NCBI RefSeq assembly: GCF_014334335.1
Contig: NZ_JACSEU010000001.1
Coordinates: 930,001-994,000, forward strand
DNA: 64,000 nt
Origin: Treponema sp. Marseille-Q3903
Lineage (GTDB): Bacteria > Spirochaetota > Spirochaetia > Treponematales > Treponemataceae
Direction: 5' to 3'
The notes beneath the pieces are model-generated. The model saw only the letters and a list, made by a program, of their open reading frames with translations, was not told the origin of the DNA and did not search any database. A program made the translations under genes and the position numbers. The stretch's first letter is position 1, and each line of letters begins with the position of its first letter. This document shows, piece by piece, positions 31,997-42,036 of this stretch.

Positions 31997-33409
31997 ATGA
32001 AAAATCGTAAAAAAATATTTTTGATTTTATCTGCTTTGTCTGTTTGCATTTTTGACGTGCTTTTTTTGTTCAGCTGCAAAATGATTTTCCCCGACGTCAT
32101 GAAAAACGGCGGAGAGCATATTTCAATCGACAAACCTGAACACAAATACGATGATGAGTCAAAACTTGAACAGCCTCTGTGGAATATTTTAATCTACATG
32201 TCCGCTGACAACAACCTTGAAGGAAACGCAATCGATGATATCTGTGAGATGGAGAGTTCCAACCTTGATGTAGAAAAAGTTTGCGTTTTCGTCTTAATCG
32301 ACAGGCATCCGGGGTATGACTCATCAGATGGGAACTGGACAGGGACTCGTTTATATAGATTAAAAACAAATTCTAAAATTTCCAAAAAAAAGATAATTTC
32401 CGAAGAGATTGAATGCAGGGAACTCGGTTTAAAAAAAGGCGAAAATACAGAACTCGATATGTCGTCTCAGTATGTTTTTTCCGATTCGTTGAGTTTTATC
32501 ACAAAACATTTTCCTGCAAAAAATTATGGGCTTATAATCTGGGGGCATGGAACCGGATATAAAGGCTTTTCGTATGACGAAACTTCGAGAACTTATATGA
32601 CGCTGTCTCAATTCGGAGACTCTCTTTGTTCCACTCTCGGAGACAGCAAGTTAGACTTTATCGGGTTTGACACATGCTTTGGAGCGGAAATTGAAGTTGT
32701 CTATGAGTTGAAAGATTACGCTTCGTATTTCATCGGGACGGAAGGGCTTCAGACAACAACAGGGTGGAATTATAAAGAGATATTCAATCAGTTTCAGCAA
32801 AACGAAAATAAAACCGCATTTGTTTTTTGTAAAGCAGTAAATGACAATTTTAAAAAGTCGTATTCAACTGTTCCAAAAGCATCGATTGCATGCGTCGATA
32901 CGGCTAAATTTAGAGAATATTTTTCAGCTTTTGACGATTTTTGTTTTGAATCTGCAAAAGTCATCATAAGTCGCAATGTAAGAGATGATATCATCGATAT
33001 TTTGCTTTCAAAAAAAGAAGTCAAAACAGAGCGGTATTCATACGAATCTGTCGGAAGCGACATTTATTTAGATAATTATTCGCTTGTGAAAAATCTGACT
33101 GATTATTTTAGAAAAAAATTAAACGCAGAAGATTCTGCTCAAATTATAAAACGGGCGGAAAAATTTTTCGAAAGCGATGAGGCTGTTGTGGCTGAATCAT
33201 GGGCATCTGATAGAGACAGAGGCGGGCTTGGAGTTTACTTTTCGACATATACGTCAGGGCTTCTTTTGAGCGTAGCCCATCCGGGTGAATACACAAAAGG
33301 AAAATACGCAAATCAGATTCAGTTTGTAAAAGACAGCAACGGCTATGTTCCCGACACGAAGATGGGGGTAAGTCTTTTAAACAAACTTTTTTACTCAGGA
33401 TACAATTAA
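31997..33409 (+). CDS. Clostripain-type (C11) cysteine peptidase, exported
   Basis: The ATG at 31997 follows AAGGGGG by five nucleotides. A signal with FLFSC suggests a lipoprotein. The catalytic core is clear: WNILIYMSADNNLEGNAIDDICEME at the domain start, the His motif YGLIIWGHGTGY (His about 184) and the Cys motif FIGFDTCFGAEIEVVYEL (Cys about 227), the order and spacing of clan CD C11 peptidases, which cut after Arg or Lys. Many C11 enzymes self-process. It sits between the secretion genes and the RHS gene, only 16 bp before the latter, so it may be a co-exported substrate or the enzyme that trims the RHS protein. Confidence 0.87.
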   Translation: MKNRKKIFLILSALSVCIFDVLFLFSCKMIFPDVMKNGGEHISIDKPEHKYDDESKLEQPLWNILIYMSADNNLEGNAIDDICEMESSNLDVEKVCVFVLIDRHPGYDSSDGNWTGTRLYRLKTNSKISKKKIISEEIECRELGLKKGENTELDMSSQYVFSDSLSFITKHFPAKNYGLIIWGHGTGYKGFSYDETSRTYMTLSQFGDSLCSTLGDSKLDFIGFDTCFGAEIEVVYELKDYASYFIGTEGLQTTTGWNYKEIFNQFQQNENKTAFVFCKAVNDNFKKSYSTVPKASIACVDTAKFREYFSAFDDFCFESAKVIISRNVRDDIIDILLSKKEVKTERYSYESVGSDIYLDNYSLVKNLTDYFRKKLNAEDSAQIIKRAEKFFESDEAVVAESWASDRDRGGLGVYFSTYTSGLLLSVAHPGEYTKGKYANQIQFVKDSNGYVPDTKMGVSLLNKLFYSGYN

Positions 33410-33425
33410 TTTTTTAGGAGGGTTT

Positions 33426-36400
33426 ATGAAAAAAATACGAGGAATCTTATTTATCATTTTGTTATCGTTTCTTTCTGTAAATGTTCTTTACGCAAAAAAA
33501 AATAAACCGAGCAATAACAACGAGAGTTCTTCAAATAGCAAAACATCAGGTAGCGGGAAAGCAAAAGATAATTATAACAAATCTACGCAAAATTCAGGGA
33601 ATGCTACAAGTACTGCAAACGGAGCAAAAAGCGCTGCTGTGGAAGCAAAGAAAGCGCTTGAAAAAAAAGATAAGGCAGCTGCAAGAGTAAAACTAGCAAA
33701 AGCCAAAGAGGAAGCTTCAAAAGCTAGAAATGATCTTGCAAAAGCGAAAGCCGAAGAAAAACGTGCTAAATTACAAGCTGCAAAAGAAAGAGCCGCAATG
33801 GCGAGGGCGAACTCAAAGGATATTGAGGCGGTTAATAAAGAATTGTATGAAGCAGAAGTTGAAGCGACACAGGCTCTTCGAGATGCGGAGGACGCTTCTA
33901 TCGATGCGGCTCGTGCAATTCGAGAAGTGGAAGAATCCCTTGATGAGTTTGGCGAGCTCAAAGCGGCCGCAGAAGATGCACAAAATGCTGCTGACGAAGT
34001 TGAGAAAGCTTCTAACGAATTGAGAAACATGGAAAATAAAGTTTTGAATGAAGAAGAAAATAGATTAAAAGAAGTATATGACAATATGTTAAAAATTAAA
34101 ACAGTTTTGGGTCCCGACGAGAGGAAGGCGTTTTCCGACTGGTATAATAGACAGAAAGAGAATCTTAAAACAAAAGTAAAAGATGATCCGAGAGTTAAAG
34201 AAAAATATCGTGAACTTGAAAAAAAATGCGATTATGCAAAGACCATGTATAAAAATCTGGGTGATACCTACAGAAAATACAATATGGTTGGAGACCCTGT
34301 CAACATCGCAGATGGAAGTTATTCTTGGTCGAACGATGATTTTACAGCGACGTGCTATCAATCATCCTTTTTGATAAAGCGAAGCTTTTGTGAAAATAAA
34401 TCTGTAGAATCGTTCGGGAAAGGCTGGACGTGCCCTTTTGATTCTCGAATTGTAAGGTGCGTTTTTGATGATTATGACAAAGATATAAAAAACGCTGAAG
34501 AAAAAATCGCTCTTGCTGCGAGAATGAAAGCGATTTGCGACAAATACAACAGAGATTTTCCAAATTACCCCGATGACATTTTGATTTCCTACGAAATAAA
34601 AGCTAAAAACATCGGTGCTGTTTTTGAAGGTGTAAAACAATACTGTGTGCAGAGAAACAATTTGAGAAATTTTCTTATCGATAAAAACAAATATGTCACG
34701 TACGGAAGATTTTCGAATCCGGAAAGTTATAGCGGCTTTGAAAACAACTTGAAACTCCTCGACGAAGATGGCAGTGAACATTTTTTTTCATACGATTCAA
34801 ACGGAAAATGGAAGACTCTTTCAAAATTGTCTTCGCTGAACATGACGCTTTATGGGCTCGATCAAAACGGAAATATCGCATCTGACGACAACACTGACGG
34901 CGGATATCTTTTAAAATTTTCAGATGGAAACAAGATTTATTATTCAAAATATGGCGTGCTGGAGAAAAAAGTCGATAGGAACAACAACGTAACTCAATAC
35001 AAAAATATCGGCGGGCGGATAAACGAAATAATTCTTGCAAACGGAGAGCGTATCAGCGTAAAGAGAGACGGTTCTAACTTTATAACAGAGATTTCAAGCG
35101 ATGTTTATGGGAAATCGACTTATTCATACAATGCGAACACCTTGAAAACCATCACAGACAATTCAGGTTATAATTTTGGATATCAGTACAATCAAAACTT
35201 AAATCTAACTAAAATTATCCGCGGTGACGGAAGCAGTATCTCTATCAACTATGAATACAATCCGCTGCTTTTAAAAAATGTATGTGCCGCAGTTGCTACC
35301 GATTCCGGTTTAACCGAAAAATTTTCCCTCGATGTTGCAAAACGACAGATGATTCATACTTCTTATTCCGGAAAAAACGAAATAAGCCGTTTTAACAATT
35401 ATGGAAGCCCAGTCGAAGTCATCGATATTTACGGTAACAGAACGTTATTTGAATATAATTCTGACAATCTGATTATGACAGTTTCCGAATGCGGCGTAAA
35501 AAAACATCTTCTTTATGATGATAAATTGCGTTTGATATCGGTTTGTTATGACGGCGGCGGAGCAACTCATTTTAAATACAATGATTTCAATCAGCTCACG
35601 CAGATAACTGATTCCGATAATTTTTCGAGAACGTATCAATACGACAAAAAAGGAAATTTGCTCTTTGAGTATTTTAATGGCGATAAAGTCGCCGAGTATG
35701 AATACAATGAAAAAGGTCAAAAAATCAGGGAGAGGAACAAAAATTTTGAAATCGAATACGAATATGATAGATACGGAAATCTGACTAAACAAAAAAATGT
35801 AGAACTCAATGGCAATCGAAGGATATTTATAAACTCCTATCAATACGATTCTCAAAACAGGCTTATAAAATATTCCGATGAAAACGGTCATTTTGTAAAA
35901 TATCAATATGGAGAAAATTCCGTAACGCAGATTTGTGACAATTCAAGAAAAATTGAGCGAAAATACGATAAACGAAAACTTGAAAAGGAATCTGTGATTT
36001 TCGATTTAGTCAGCGGCAAAAAATATGAAGTGCGAAAAACTTATGATGAGCGCAATAATCTTGTGAAGAAATACATCGATGGGCAATTATCAGAAGAATA
36101 TGTGTACGATGATGACAATGTTCTCGTATGCGAAACTAAATGGAACATCCCTCACAAAGATTCACCGATAGAAAGATTTTTTTGCAAAACAGATTATATT
36201 TACGACAGCAAAGGATTTGTCAAAACTGTAAAAAAATATGATTCAAAAACAAAGGCGGAAGTTGCCTATCACAAAAAAGTTGACGAGCGTTCTGAAAATA
36301 CCGTTATCACTCAGACAGATCCGTCAGGGTTCACTTTGAAAAACACTTTTGACAAATTTGGAAGAATAATCAAAGAAGAGGCGAGCGACGGAACTGTGAG

Positions 36401-39400
36401 GATAATTAGATATTCTAAAGCTGGAAGAATTAAGCGGATAGACGTAAACGATTTTACTTCTTTAGAATATTTTTACAACAATGATGGAAGCTATTATACG
36501 ATAAAATCGACAAAAAACGGTAAATCGGAGAGATGTGATTATGATTTTAATGACAATCTTATATCTGTAAAAGATTTCTCAGGTTTGGAATTTTCTTATC
36601 AATACGATTCTGCAGGCGATTTGATTTACAAAAAAACTCCTTCGTATGAAATAAAACTCACCAGAGACGATTACAGAAGGGTGATCAAAGAAAAAATTGA
36701 ATCAACATCGTTTGGAAGCGAAAGCAGATTTTCAAGCGAAATCGAATACGTGTACGATGATTCTGCAAACGCAGTTTTTGAAAAGCACGGAGGAGCTTGC
36801 TGTCGTATCACAAGATTTGACGGTTTTGGAAATATGATTGAGCGGACAGACGAGAAAGGTCATCAGATATTCATATATAATTATAGGGGAGAGTGCATTG
36901 AGAATGTTGACGGCAATCAAAATAAAACAATATTCGATTATTCTCCTGAAGGGAAAATATGTTATATAAAATATCCTGATGGAATTGAAGAATTCCCACT
37001 TGATAATCAGTCAAAAAAATATGATTCTGCGACAAGAACGATTGAGATAAAAGATGCGTTCGGGGCAGAAAGTAAAATCATCTTCAATAAAGACAATCAG
37101 ATTTCTTCAAAAACCGATTCAAAAACCGGAACTTACATTTATTCATGCAGCGAAGACAAAAACCTTTATAGAAAAACAATCGAAATAAAAAAAGAAAACG
37201 GAGCTTCAAGGCAATATAATTATGATTTTGAAGGAAATTTGATAAGTGAAAGAAATGAAGTTGGAAAAGTTCAGTCTTATGTTTATGACGGAGAGCACAA
37301 CGTTGTTGAACTGACAAATTTTAGCGGCAAAAAAGATTCTTTCAAGCACGATTTTTCAAACAACACTGAAACATTTTCATACAGCGACGGAAATTGGGCA
37401 AAGATAAGCCGCAATCCGCTTGGTCTCATAACAAAAATGGAAGGAAATTCATTTTGTTATCGGTATCAGTATGACGATTACGGAAAACTTTTAAAATTTA
37501 TCGATGATAAAACTGATGTTGAAGTTGAATATAAATATGACGTGTATGGCAGATGTATCGAAAAAAAATCGCCAAATTTTGTTTTCATCTATCAATACGA
37601 CGAATGTGGCAGAATAAATAAAATTTCAGAAAATATTTCAGGAATCGGCATAGATATAAAATACGATTCTCGTTCCAGAAAAACTGAAATGGTTTATTCA
37701 AATGGGATTGAAACTCGCTGGAAATATAATAAAATCGGGCTTCTCGAAAGCTGTGTAACAAAAAATCAAATCGGTGAGATACTAAATGCTGATTTTATTC
37801 TTTATGACGAAAACAATAGAATCAACTTTGTTTGCGACAAAGACGGCAATTACAGGAAATACGATTACGACAACGATGGAAAACTGATTTCGGAAAAGCA
37901 GAAACTGACTCCCGACATCGTAGAATTCTATAAGAATGAGGCAATCGATTGCGGACTGTATCTCGATTCAAAAAATACCGGCGCTGCTGTGTTCAATATT
38001 GATTATTCAGATTATGATGCAATCAATCAGGTGATGAAAAATGCGGGAATTGAAAATGTGAAAGTGCAGTTGAATCAGCCTGTGTGGGTTCAAAACTATC
38101 AGTATACGTCTGAAGGCAATGTAAAGTCAGCTGAAAATATCTTTGGAAAGATTTCTTACGAGTATGATATTGCAGGGAGGCTCTGCCTAAAGCGCTGTCA
38201 AAACACCGAATCGGAAGGCATGAAGTTTGAATGGGACGATGATAACTGCCTTACAAAGATTTCTAACAAAGACAAAGAGATTTTGTTTGTCTATAATTCT
38301 CAAAAAAGACCTGTCTCAATCATAGAAAAAGATATCGCTTTAAATGAATACAAAGTCGATGAATATAAATACGATGCTTTTGGACGGCGCATTCAGCACA
38401 CCGATAGCGACGGAGTTGTAAAAAATATCGTTTACGACGGTTTTTTGACTTGCGTTTTGGAATGCTACGTTTTGATGGAAAACGGAGAATCTAATATCAA
38501 ATATGCAGCAGGAAATGTTGACTACGGAGATGATTTTGACAATTTCAGACGTGTCGATGACAGTAAATATAAAGCGTTCGAAAACTCGAAAGGACTTCAT
38601 CCGCCAGTTGTTGAAACATATCCTGAAACGTATAAATCATTCGATAGTTCTCAATTTGATATTTCTCAAAACGAAAAAAAATCAAAGACAAAATCGGCTA
38701 AAAATGATAATTCGTATGCAGTTTTGAATTTTGCATGTGTTCCTCTTGTCTACATAAATTTTTCATCTGCAAAAAACTCCTGTGATGAAAAAGAATACGC
38801 CGTTGTCGATTTTAAGGAAAACTGTTCTGCATTTTGCAAAAACGATTCTTTTTCAGTCGATTTTAACGTATATGACGCGTGGGGAAATATAATCAACAAT
38901 TCAGAAACTGCATCGTACAGTTTATCGAGTTCATACAATTCAGGATTTTGCTTTTATGATCTTGGATACAGAGATTATTTTCCTCAGTTGAAATGTTTTT
39001 CATCTCTTGACCCGATAAGAGCCGGGAACAATTGGTTTGCGTTTTGCGCTGGTGACCCTGTAAACTATTTTGATGTTCAAGGGTTTGATATCAATAACGT
39101 AGCCCAAAATCATACAATGCAAGATTACAATGATATCAACCTTGGAAATTCTCATGAAGAGAAAATTGCCAAATATGGATGTTATTTGATAAGCCTGGCT
39201 GATATCATCGCACAGATGAACAAGGATTTAGGACTTGATAATGAACATAAAAATAAATATGAAGATCCGTTGATAGCAAACAGCGATTCTGATTTATTTT
39301 CGGCGAACTCAGGAGATTTGAAAGGGGATCATGCAATGGATAAGCTTTTTGGAGAAGGTAACTGGAAAACCTATAACGGTGAAAACAGCACCACTTGTGA

Positions 39401-39680
39401 ACGTGACCTAGCACTTTATATGGCGAACGTTCTTCCAAGAAATTATTACGCTGTAGGCGTTTTTGATCTTTCGGAAGCATGTCCAAAAGCTGTAAATCAC
39501 ATGGTTGTACTAAACGGGCTTCCTGATGAAAACGGATATTTTGATGAAAGTTCAATCACAGTATCGAGCGAAAATGATACAAAACGGTTGAATGACGATC
39601 AAAAGAAATTAGCATACAGAAGTGGAAATCTAAAAGAAGTGCGCTTGATTTCAGACAGCCACGATTTTTGCAAAAAATAA
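33426..39680 (+). CDS. Giant RHS/YD-repeat exported protein with C39-like tip
   Basis: A 2084-residue protein with a Sec signal peptide (MKKIRGILFIILLSFLSVNV). A long Lys/Ala/Glu helical segment (about 60-280) is probably a coiled-coil stalk. A DUF6531-like start of the RHS shell follows (MVGDPVNIADGSYSW near 286), then dozens of YD repeats (YEYDRYGNLT, YKYDVYGRCIEKKS and similar). The RHS core terminus is near 1835-1885 (SSLDPIRAGNNWFAFCAGDPVNYFDVQG). The usual DPxG self-cleavage motif reads DVQG. The last 195 residues resemble a papain-like C39 peptidase domain: KYGCYLISLAD with Cys about 1919 and NHMVVLNGLPDENG with His about 2025. No immunity-like gene follows. It is the last gene of the secretion array. 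Confidence 0.88.
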   Translation: MKKIRGILFIILLSFLSVNVLYAKKNKPSNNNESSSNSKTSGSGKAKDNYNKSTQNSGNATSTANGAKSAAVEAKKALEKKDKAAARVKLAKAKEEASKARNDLAKAKAEEKRAKLQAAKERAAMARANSKDIEAVNKELYEAEVEATQALRDAEDASIDAARAIREVEESLDEFGELKAAAEDAQNAADEVEKASNELRNMENKVLNEEENRLKEVYDNMLKIKTVLGPDERKAFSDWYNRQKENLKTKVKDDPRVKEKYRELEKKCDYAKTMYKNLGDTYRKYNMVGDPVNIADGSYSWSNDDFTATCYQSSFLIKRSFCENKSVESFGKGWTCPFDSRIVRCVFDDYDKDIKNAEEKIALAARMKAICDKYNRDFPNYPDDILISYEIKAKNIGAVFEGVKQYCVQRNNLRNFLIDKNKYVTYGRFSNPESYSGFENNLKLLDEDGSEHFFSYDSNGKWKTLSKLSSLNMTLYGLDQNGNIASDDNTDGGYLLKFSDGNKIYYSKYGVLEKKVDRNNNVTQYKNIGGRINEIILANGERISVKRDGSNFITEISSDVYGKSTYSYNANTLKTITDNSGYNFGYQYNQNLNLTKIIRGDGSSISINYEYNPLLLKNVCAAVATDSGLTEKFSLDVAKRQMIHTSYSGKNEISRFNNYGSPVEVIDIYGNRTLFEYNSDNLIMTVSECGVKKHLLYDDKLRLISVCYDGGGATHFKYNDFNQLTQITDSDNFSRTYQYDKKGNLLFEYFNGDKVAEYEYNEKGQKIRERNKNFEIEYEYDRYGNLTKQKNVELNGNRRIFINSYQYDSQNRLIKYSDENGHFVKYQYGENSVTQICDNSRKIERKYDKRKLEKESVIFDLVSGKKYEVRKTYDERNNLVKKYIDGQLSEEYVYDDDNVLVCETKWNIPHKDSPIERFFCKTDYIYDSKGFVKTVKKYDSKTKAEVAYHKKVDERSENTVITQTDPSGFTLKNTFDKFGRIIKEEASDGTVRIIRYSKAGRIKRIDVNDFTSLEYFYNNDGSYYTIKSTKNGKSERCDYDFNDNLISVKDFSGLEFSYQYDSAGDLIYKKTPSYEIKLTRDDYRRVIKEKIESTSFGSESRFSSEIEYVYDDSANAVFEKHGGACCRITRFDGFGNMIERTDEKGHQIFIYNYRGECIENVDGNQNKTIFDYSPEGKICYIKYPDGIEEFPLDNQSKKYDSATRTIEIKDAFGAESKIIFNKDNQISSKTDSKTGTYIYSCSEDKNLYRKTIEIKKENGASRQYNYDFEGNLISERNEVGKVQSYVYDGEHNVVELTNFSGKKDSFKHDFSNNTETFSYSDGNWAKISRNPLGLITKMEGNSFCYRYQYDDYGKLLKFIDDKTDVEVEYKYDVYGRCIEKKSPNFVFIYQYDECGRINKISENISGIGIDIKYDSRSRKTEMVYSNGIETRWKYNKIGLLESCVTKNQIGEILNADFILYDENNRINFVCDKDGNYRKYDYDNDGKLISEKQKLTPDIVEFYKNEAIDCGLYLDSKNTGAAVFNIDYSDYDAINQVMKNAGIENVKVQLNQPVWVQNYQYTSEGNVKSAENIFGKISYEYDIAGRLCLKRCQNTESEGMKFEWDDDNCLTKISNKDKEILFVYNSQKRPVSIIEKDIALNEYKVDEYKYDAFGRRIQHTDSDGVVKNIVYDGFLTCVLECYVLMENGESNIKYAAGNVDYGDDFDNFRRVDDSKYKAFENSKGLHPPVVETYPETYKSFDSSQFDISQNEKKSKTKSAKNDNSYAVLNFACVPLVYINFSSAKNSCDEKEYAVVDFKENCSAFCKNDSFSVDFNVYDAWGNIINNSETASYSLSSSYNSGFCFYDLGYRDYFPQLKCFSSLDPIRAGNNWFAFCAGDPVNYFDVQGFDINNVAQNHTMQDYNDINLGNSHEEKIAKYGCYLISLADIIAQMNKDLGLDNEHKNKYEDPLIANSDSDLFSANSGDLKGDHAMDKLFGEGNWKTYNGENSTTCERDLALYMANVLPRNYYAVGVFDLSEACPKAVNHMVVLNGLPDENGYFDESSITVSSENDTKRLNDDQKKLAYRSGNLKEVRLISDSHDFCKK

Positions 39681-39728
39681 AAAGTAAAATAACAGCGGAT
39701 AAATAAAACGGCAGAATCAAAGTTAAAT

Positions 39729-39763
39729 AAAAACGCCACCGGTTTTGTTCAGATGGCGTTTTT
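39729..39763. terminator. Bidirectional terminator between the RHS gene and the CobW gene
   Basis: AAAAACGCCA (39729-39738) and TGGCGTTTTT (39754-39763) form a stem flanked by A-runs and T-runs on both sides. It fits termination of the long plus-strand array and of the minus-strand gene. Confidence 0.85.
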
Positions 39764-39775
39764 AATTTTTCAAAA

Positions 39776-40999
39776 TCAGTCGAGGCAGGCGTCGAGGTCT
39801 TTAGAAATCTGTTCTTTGTCAAGATGACGTCCTATAATTACTAGCTTGATCATTCTGTCACCGACTTTTTCATCCCAGTCTTTTTGCATTTCAGGTTCTT
39901 CTGCGAGGACTTTCTTCTGTTCTGCCGGTGGGCACGATGCGAGCCAGTTTCCTGAATAGCCTGCTTGAATCTGACGCCCTGATGTTTCAAGGACGTAAGC
40001 CATTTCGTCTTCATCGCTGAACCATATTACGCCTTTTGAACGTATGATGTTTCGCGGCCAGTTGCTCGCATATTTGTCTAGTTTTTGACGGTTGAACGGG
40101 CGGCGACGGTAATAGACAAACGAGCCGATTCCGTATTCATCTTCAGATTCTCCTTCATGTTTGTGCTCGTGGTGGTGATGGTGATGACCGTGACTTTCAT
40201 TGTGTTCGTCATGACCGTGACCGTGTTCATGCTCCTCGTGGTGATGATGTCCGTGTTCATGCTCGTCATCGTGTTCATCATCTTCTTCATCTTCATGTTC
40301 GTGTTCTTCGAGAGCCTTTACCCAGCCCGCACTCGCATAAACAGTTTCAAAATCAAACCTGTCTGTTCCCATGATTTCTTCAACAGGAACATCACACCTG
40401 ATTGTTTCAATCACTTTTACAGTCGGCTGAATCTTGTTGATTACAGCACGAACCATCTTCATCTGCTCGTCAGTAACTAAGTCGCGTTTGTTTACTATCA
40501 ATGTAGAACAGAATTCTATCTGCTGAATTAAAAGAGATTCGATATCTTCTTCTTCAATTCCATCTTTCAACAGTGATTTGCCTTCGTCAAATTCGTCAAC
40601 AAGGCGGCTTGCGTCTACAACTCCGACGACGTTGTCAAGTTTTCCTATTTCGATAGTTTCAATTGCCTGTGCAATCGGCATAGGTTCACAAACACCTGAC
40701 GCTTCGATCATGATGTAGTCGTATTTGCCTGTTTTCATTAGCTCTTCAATCTGATTCACCATATCTGACTTCAGCGTGCAGCAGATACAGCCGTTTGTTA
40801 AAGGAACGATTGAGCCGGAATCTTTAATCTGCGCTTCTTTAGAGATAAGCTTTTCGTCGACGTTTACTTCTCCGATATCGTTTACAATGACAGCAACTCT
40901 GTAACCTTTCTGATTTGTAAGCACTCTGTTCAGCAAAGTCGTTTTCCCTGCCCCAAGATAACCGCAGAGCAATGTGATTGGAATTCTTTTTTTATTCAT
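39776..40999 (-). CDS. CobW/COG0523 metallochaperone GTPase with His-rich region
   Basis: The start is set at 40999 (MNKKRIPITLLCGYLGAGKTTLLN, with GAGG upstream), not at the earlier in-frame codon. The 407-residue protein has Walker A GYLGAGKTT (13-21), the metal motif CICC preceded by NGC (near 66-70), VNKRDL (NKxD-type) and a C-terminal CobW_C domain ending in LVIIGRHLD. Between the domains, at about residues 230-295, lies an extreme His/Glu/Asp tract (HGHHHHEEHEHGHGH and SHGHHHHHHEHKHE). Such proteins insert or store Zn2+ or another metal, and the tract could buffer many ions. A Zur-like site was not found by eye. Confidence 0.93.
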   Translation of the reverse strand: MNKKRIPITLLCGYLGAGKTTLLNRVLTNQKGYRVAVIVNDIGEVNVDEKLISKEAQIKDSGSIVPLTNGCICCTLKSDMVNQIEELMKTGKYDYIMIEASGVCEPMPIAQAIETIEIGKLDNVVGVVDASRLVDEFDEGKSLLKDGIEEEDIESLLIQQIEFCSTLIVNKRDLVTDEQMKMVRAVINKIQPTVKVIETIRCDVPVEEIMGTDRFDFETVYASAGWVKALEEHEHEDEEDDEHDDEHEHGHHHHEEHEHGHGHDEHNESHGHHHHHHEHKHEGESEDEYGIGSFVYYRRRPFNRQKLDKYASNWPRNIIRSKGVIWFSDEDEMAYVLETSGRQIQAGYSGNWLASCPPAEQKKVLAEEPEMQKDWDEKVGDRMIKLVIIGRHLDKEQISKDLDACLD

Positions 41000-41199
41000 A
41001 TTATTTATACCTCGATTTTTCAGATTATTAACAACTAATATAATAAAAAAAATGTGAAAAGTATATGAAATATGGAACAAATAGAAGCAAAATTATGGTA
41101 TATTATCCGAACAATGGGTGTCGCAAACCAAAAGTCAGTTATTTTTTTTGTGACAGTTCCACACTTTATAATCATGCTATTTATAAAAAGAGGATGAAA

Positions 41200-42033
41200 A
41201 TGAAAAGAATCATCACTGTTCAAGATATTTCTTGTGTTGGAAAATGCTCACTGACTGTGGCGCTTCCCGTAATATCTGCGATGGGAGTTGAAGCATGCGT
41301 TTTGCCAACTGCTGTTCTTTCAACGCACACGGCATTCAAAGGTTTCACATTCCGAGACCTCACTCAAGACATTTTGCCGATATGTGAACACTGGAAACAG
41401 GAAAAAATTCATTTTGATGCGATCTATACCGGTTATCTTGGGTCGTTTGAACAGCTGGAGCTGATGCACAGACTTATCGCCGATTTTGGCGGGAAAGATA
41501 CACTTACTGTCGTTGACCCGTGCATGGCAGATAACGGAAAACTTTACCCAGGTTTTACACAGGAATTTGCGTTTGCGATGGCAAAACTCTCTGGCAAAGC
41601 TGATATAATTCTTCCGAATATGACAGAAGCAAGCTATCTGCTCGGTGTTCCATATATTCAAAGCGGTTATGATAAAGAGTATGTCGAAAAAATCTTAAAA
41701 AGCCTCGCAGCACTCGGTGCAAAAAAAGTCGTCCTCAAAGGTGTTCAATTCAATGAAAACGAAATAGGAATTGCATCTTATGACTCGACATCAGATGAAT
41801 TCGGCTGGTATTTTCACAAAAAAATGAGCGAGAGTTTTCATGGCACCGGCGACATTTTTGCAAGCGTTTTGACAGGAGCTATGATGAGAGGTTTTTCCAT
41901 TTCCGAATCATATAAACTCGCAGCTGATTTTGTCGTTGAGTCTATAAAATGCACGTTGAGCCACAGAGATTATAATTGGTACGGTGTAGATTTTGAATCT
42001 GCAATCCCGTACCTTTTGAACAGATTGAATTAA
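41200..42033 (+). CDS. Pyridoxamine kinase (PdxK/PfkB-type)
   Basis: The ATG at 41200 is six nucleotides after AAAGAGG; a start two codons earlier is possible. The 277-residue product is a ribokinase-fold vitamin B6 kinase: ITVQDISCVGKCSLTVALPVISAMG at the N-terminus, AIYTGYLGS, VVDPCMADNGKLY, LPNMTEASYLLG and the anion-hole region FHGTGDIFASVLTGAMM near residue 218, with Asp of GTGD as base. It phosphorylates pyridoxal, pyridoxine or pyridoxamine. It is divergent from the CobW gene. The 656-aa gene ends three bases after it on the other strand. Confidence 0.88.
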   Translation: MKRIITVQDISCVGKCSLTVALPVISAMGVEACVLPTAVLSTHTAFKGFTFRDLTQDILPICEHWKQEKIHFDAIYTGYLGSFEQLELMHRLIADFGGKDTLTVVDPCMADNGKLYPGFTQEFAFAMAKLSGKADIILPNMTEASYLLGVPYIQSGYDKEYVEKILKSLAALGAKKVVLKGVQFNENEIGIASYDSTSDEFGWYFHKKMSESFHGTGDIFASVLTGAMMRGFSISESYKLAADFVVESIKCTLSHRDYNWYGVDFESAIPYLLNRLN

Positions 42034-42036
42034 TCT

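Noticed and set aside
33572-34084. A 170-codon Ala/Ser-rich minus-strand frame opposite the RHS stalk
   Set aside because: It mirrors the Lys/Ala/Glu coiled coil on the plus strand and has no start signals.
39681-39775. Immunity gene after the RHS protein
   Set aside because: Only 95 bp with a bidirectional terminator separates the RHS stop from the convergent CobW gene; no reading frame of useful size exists.
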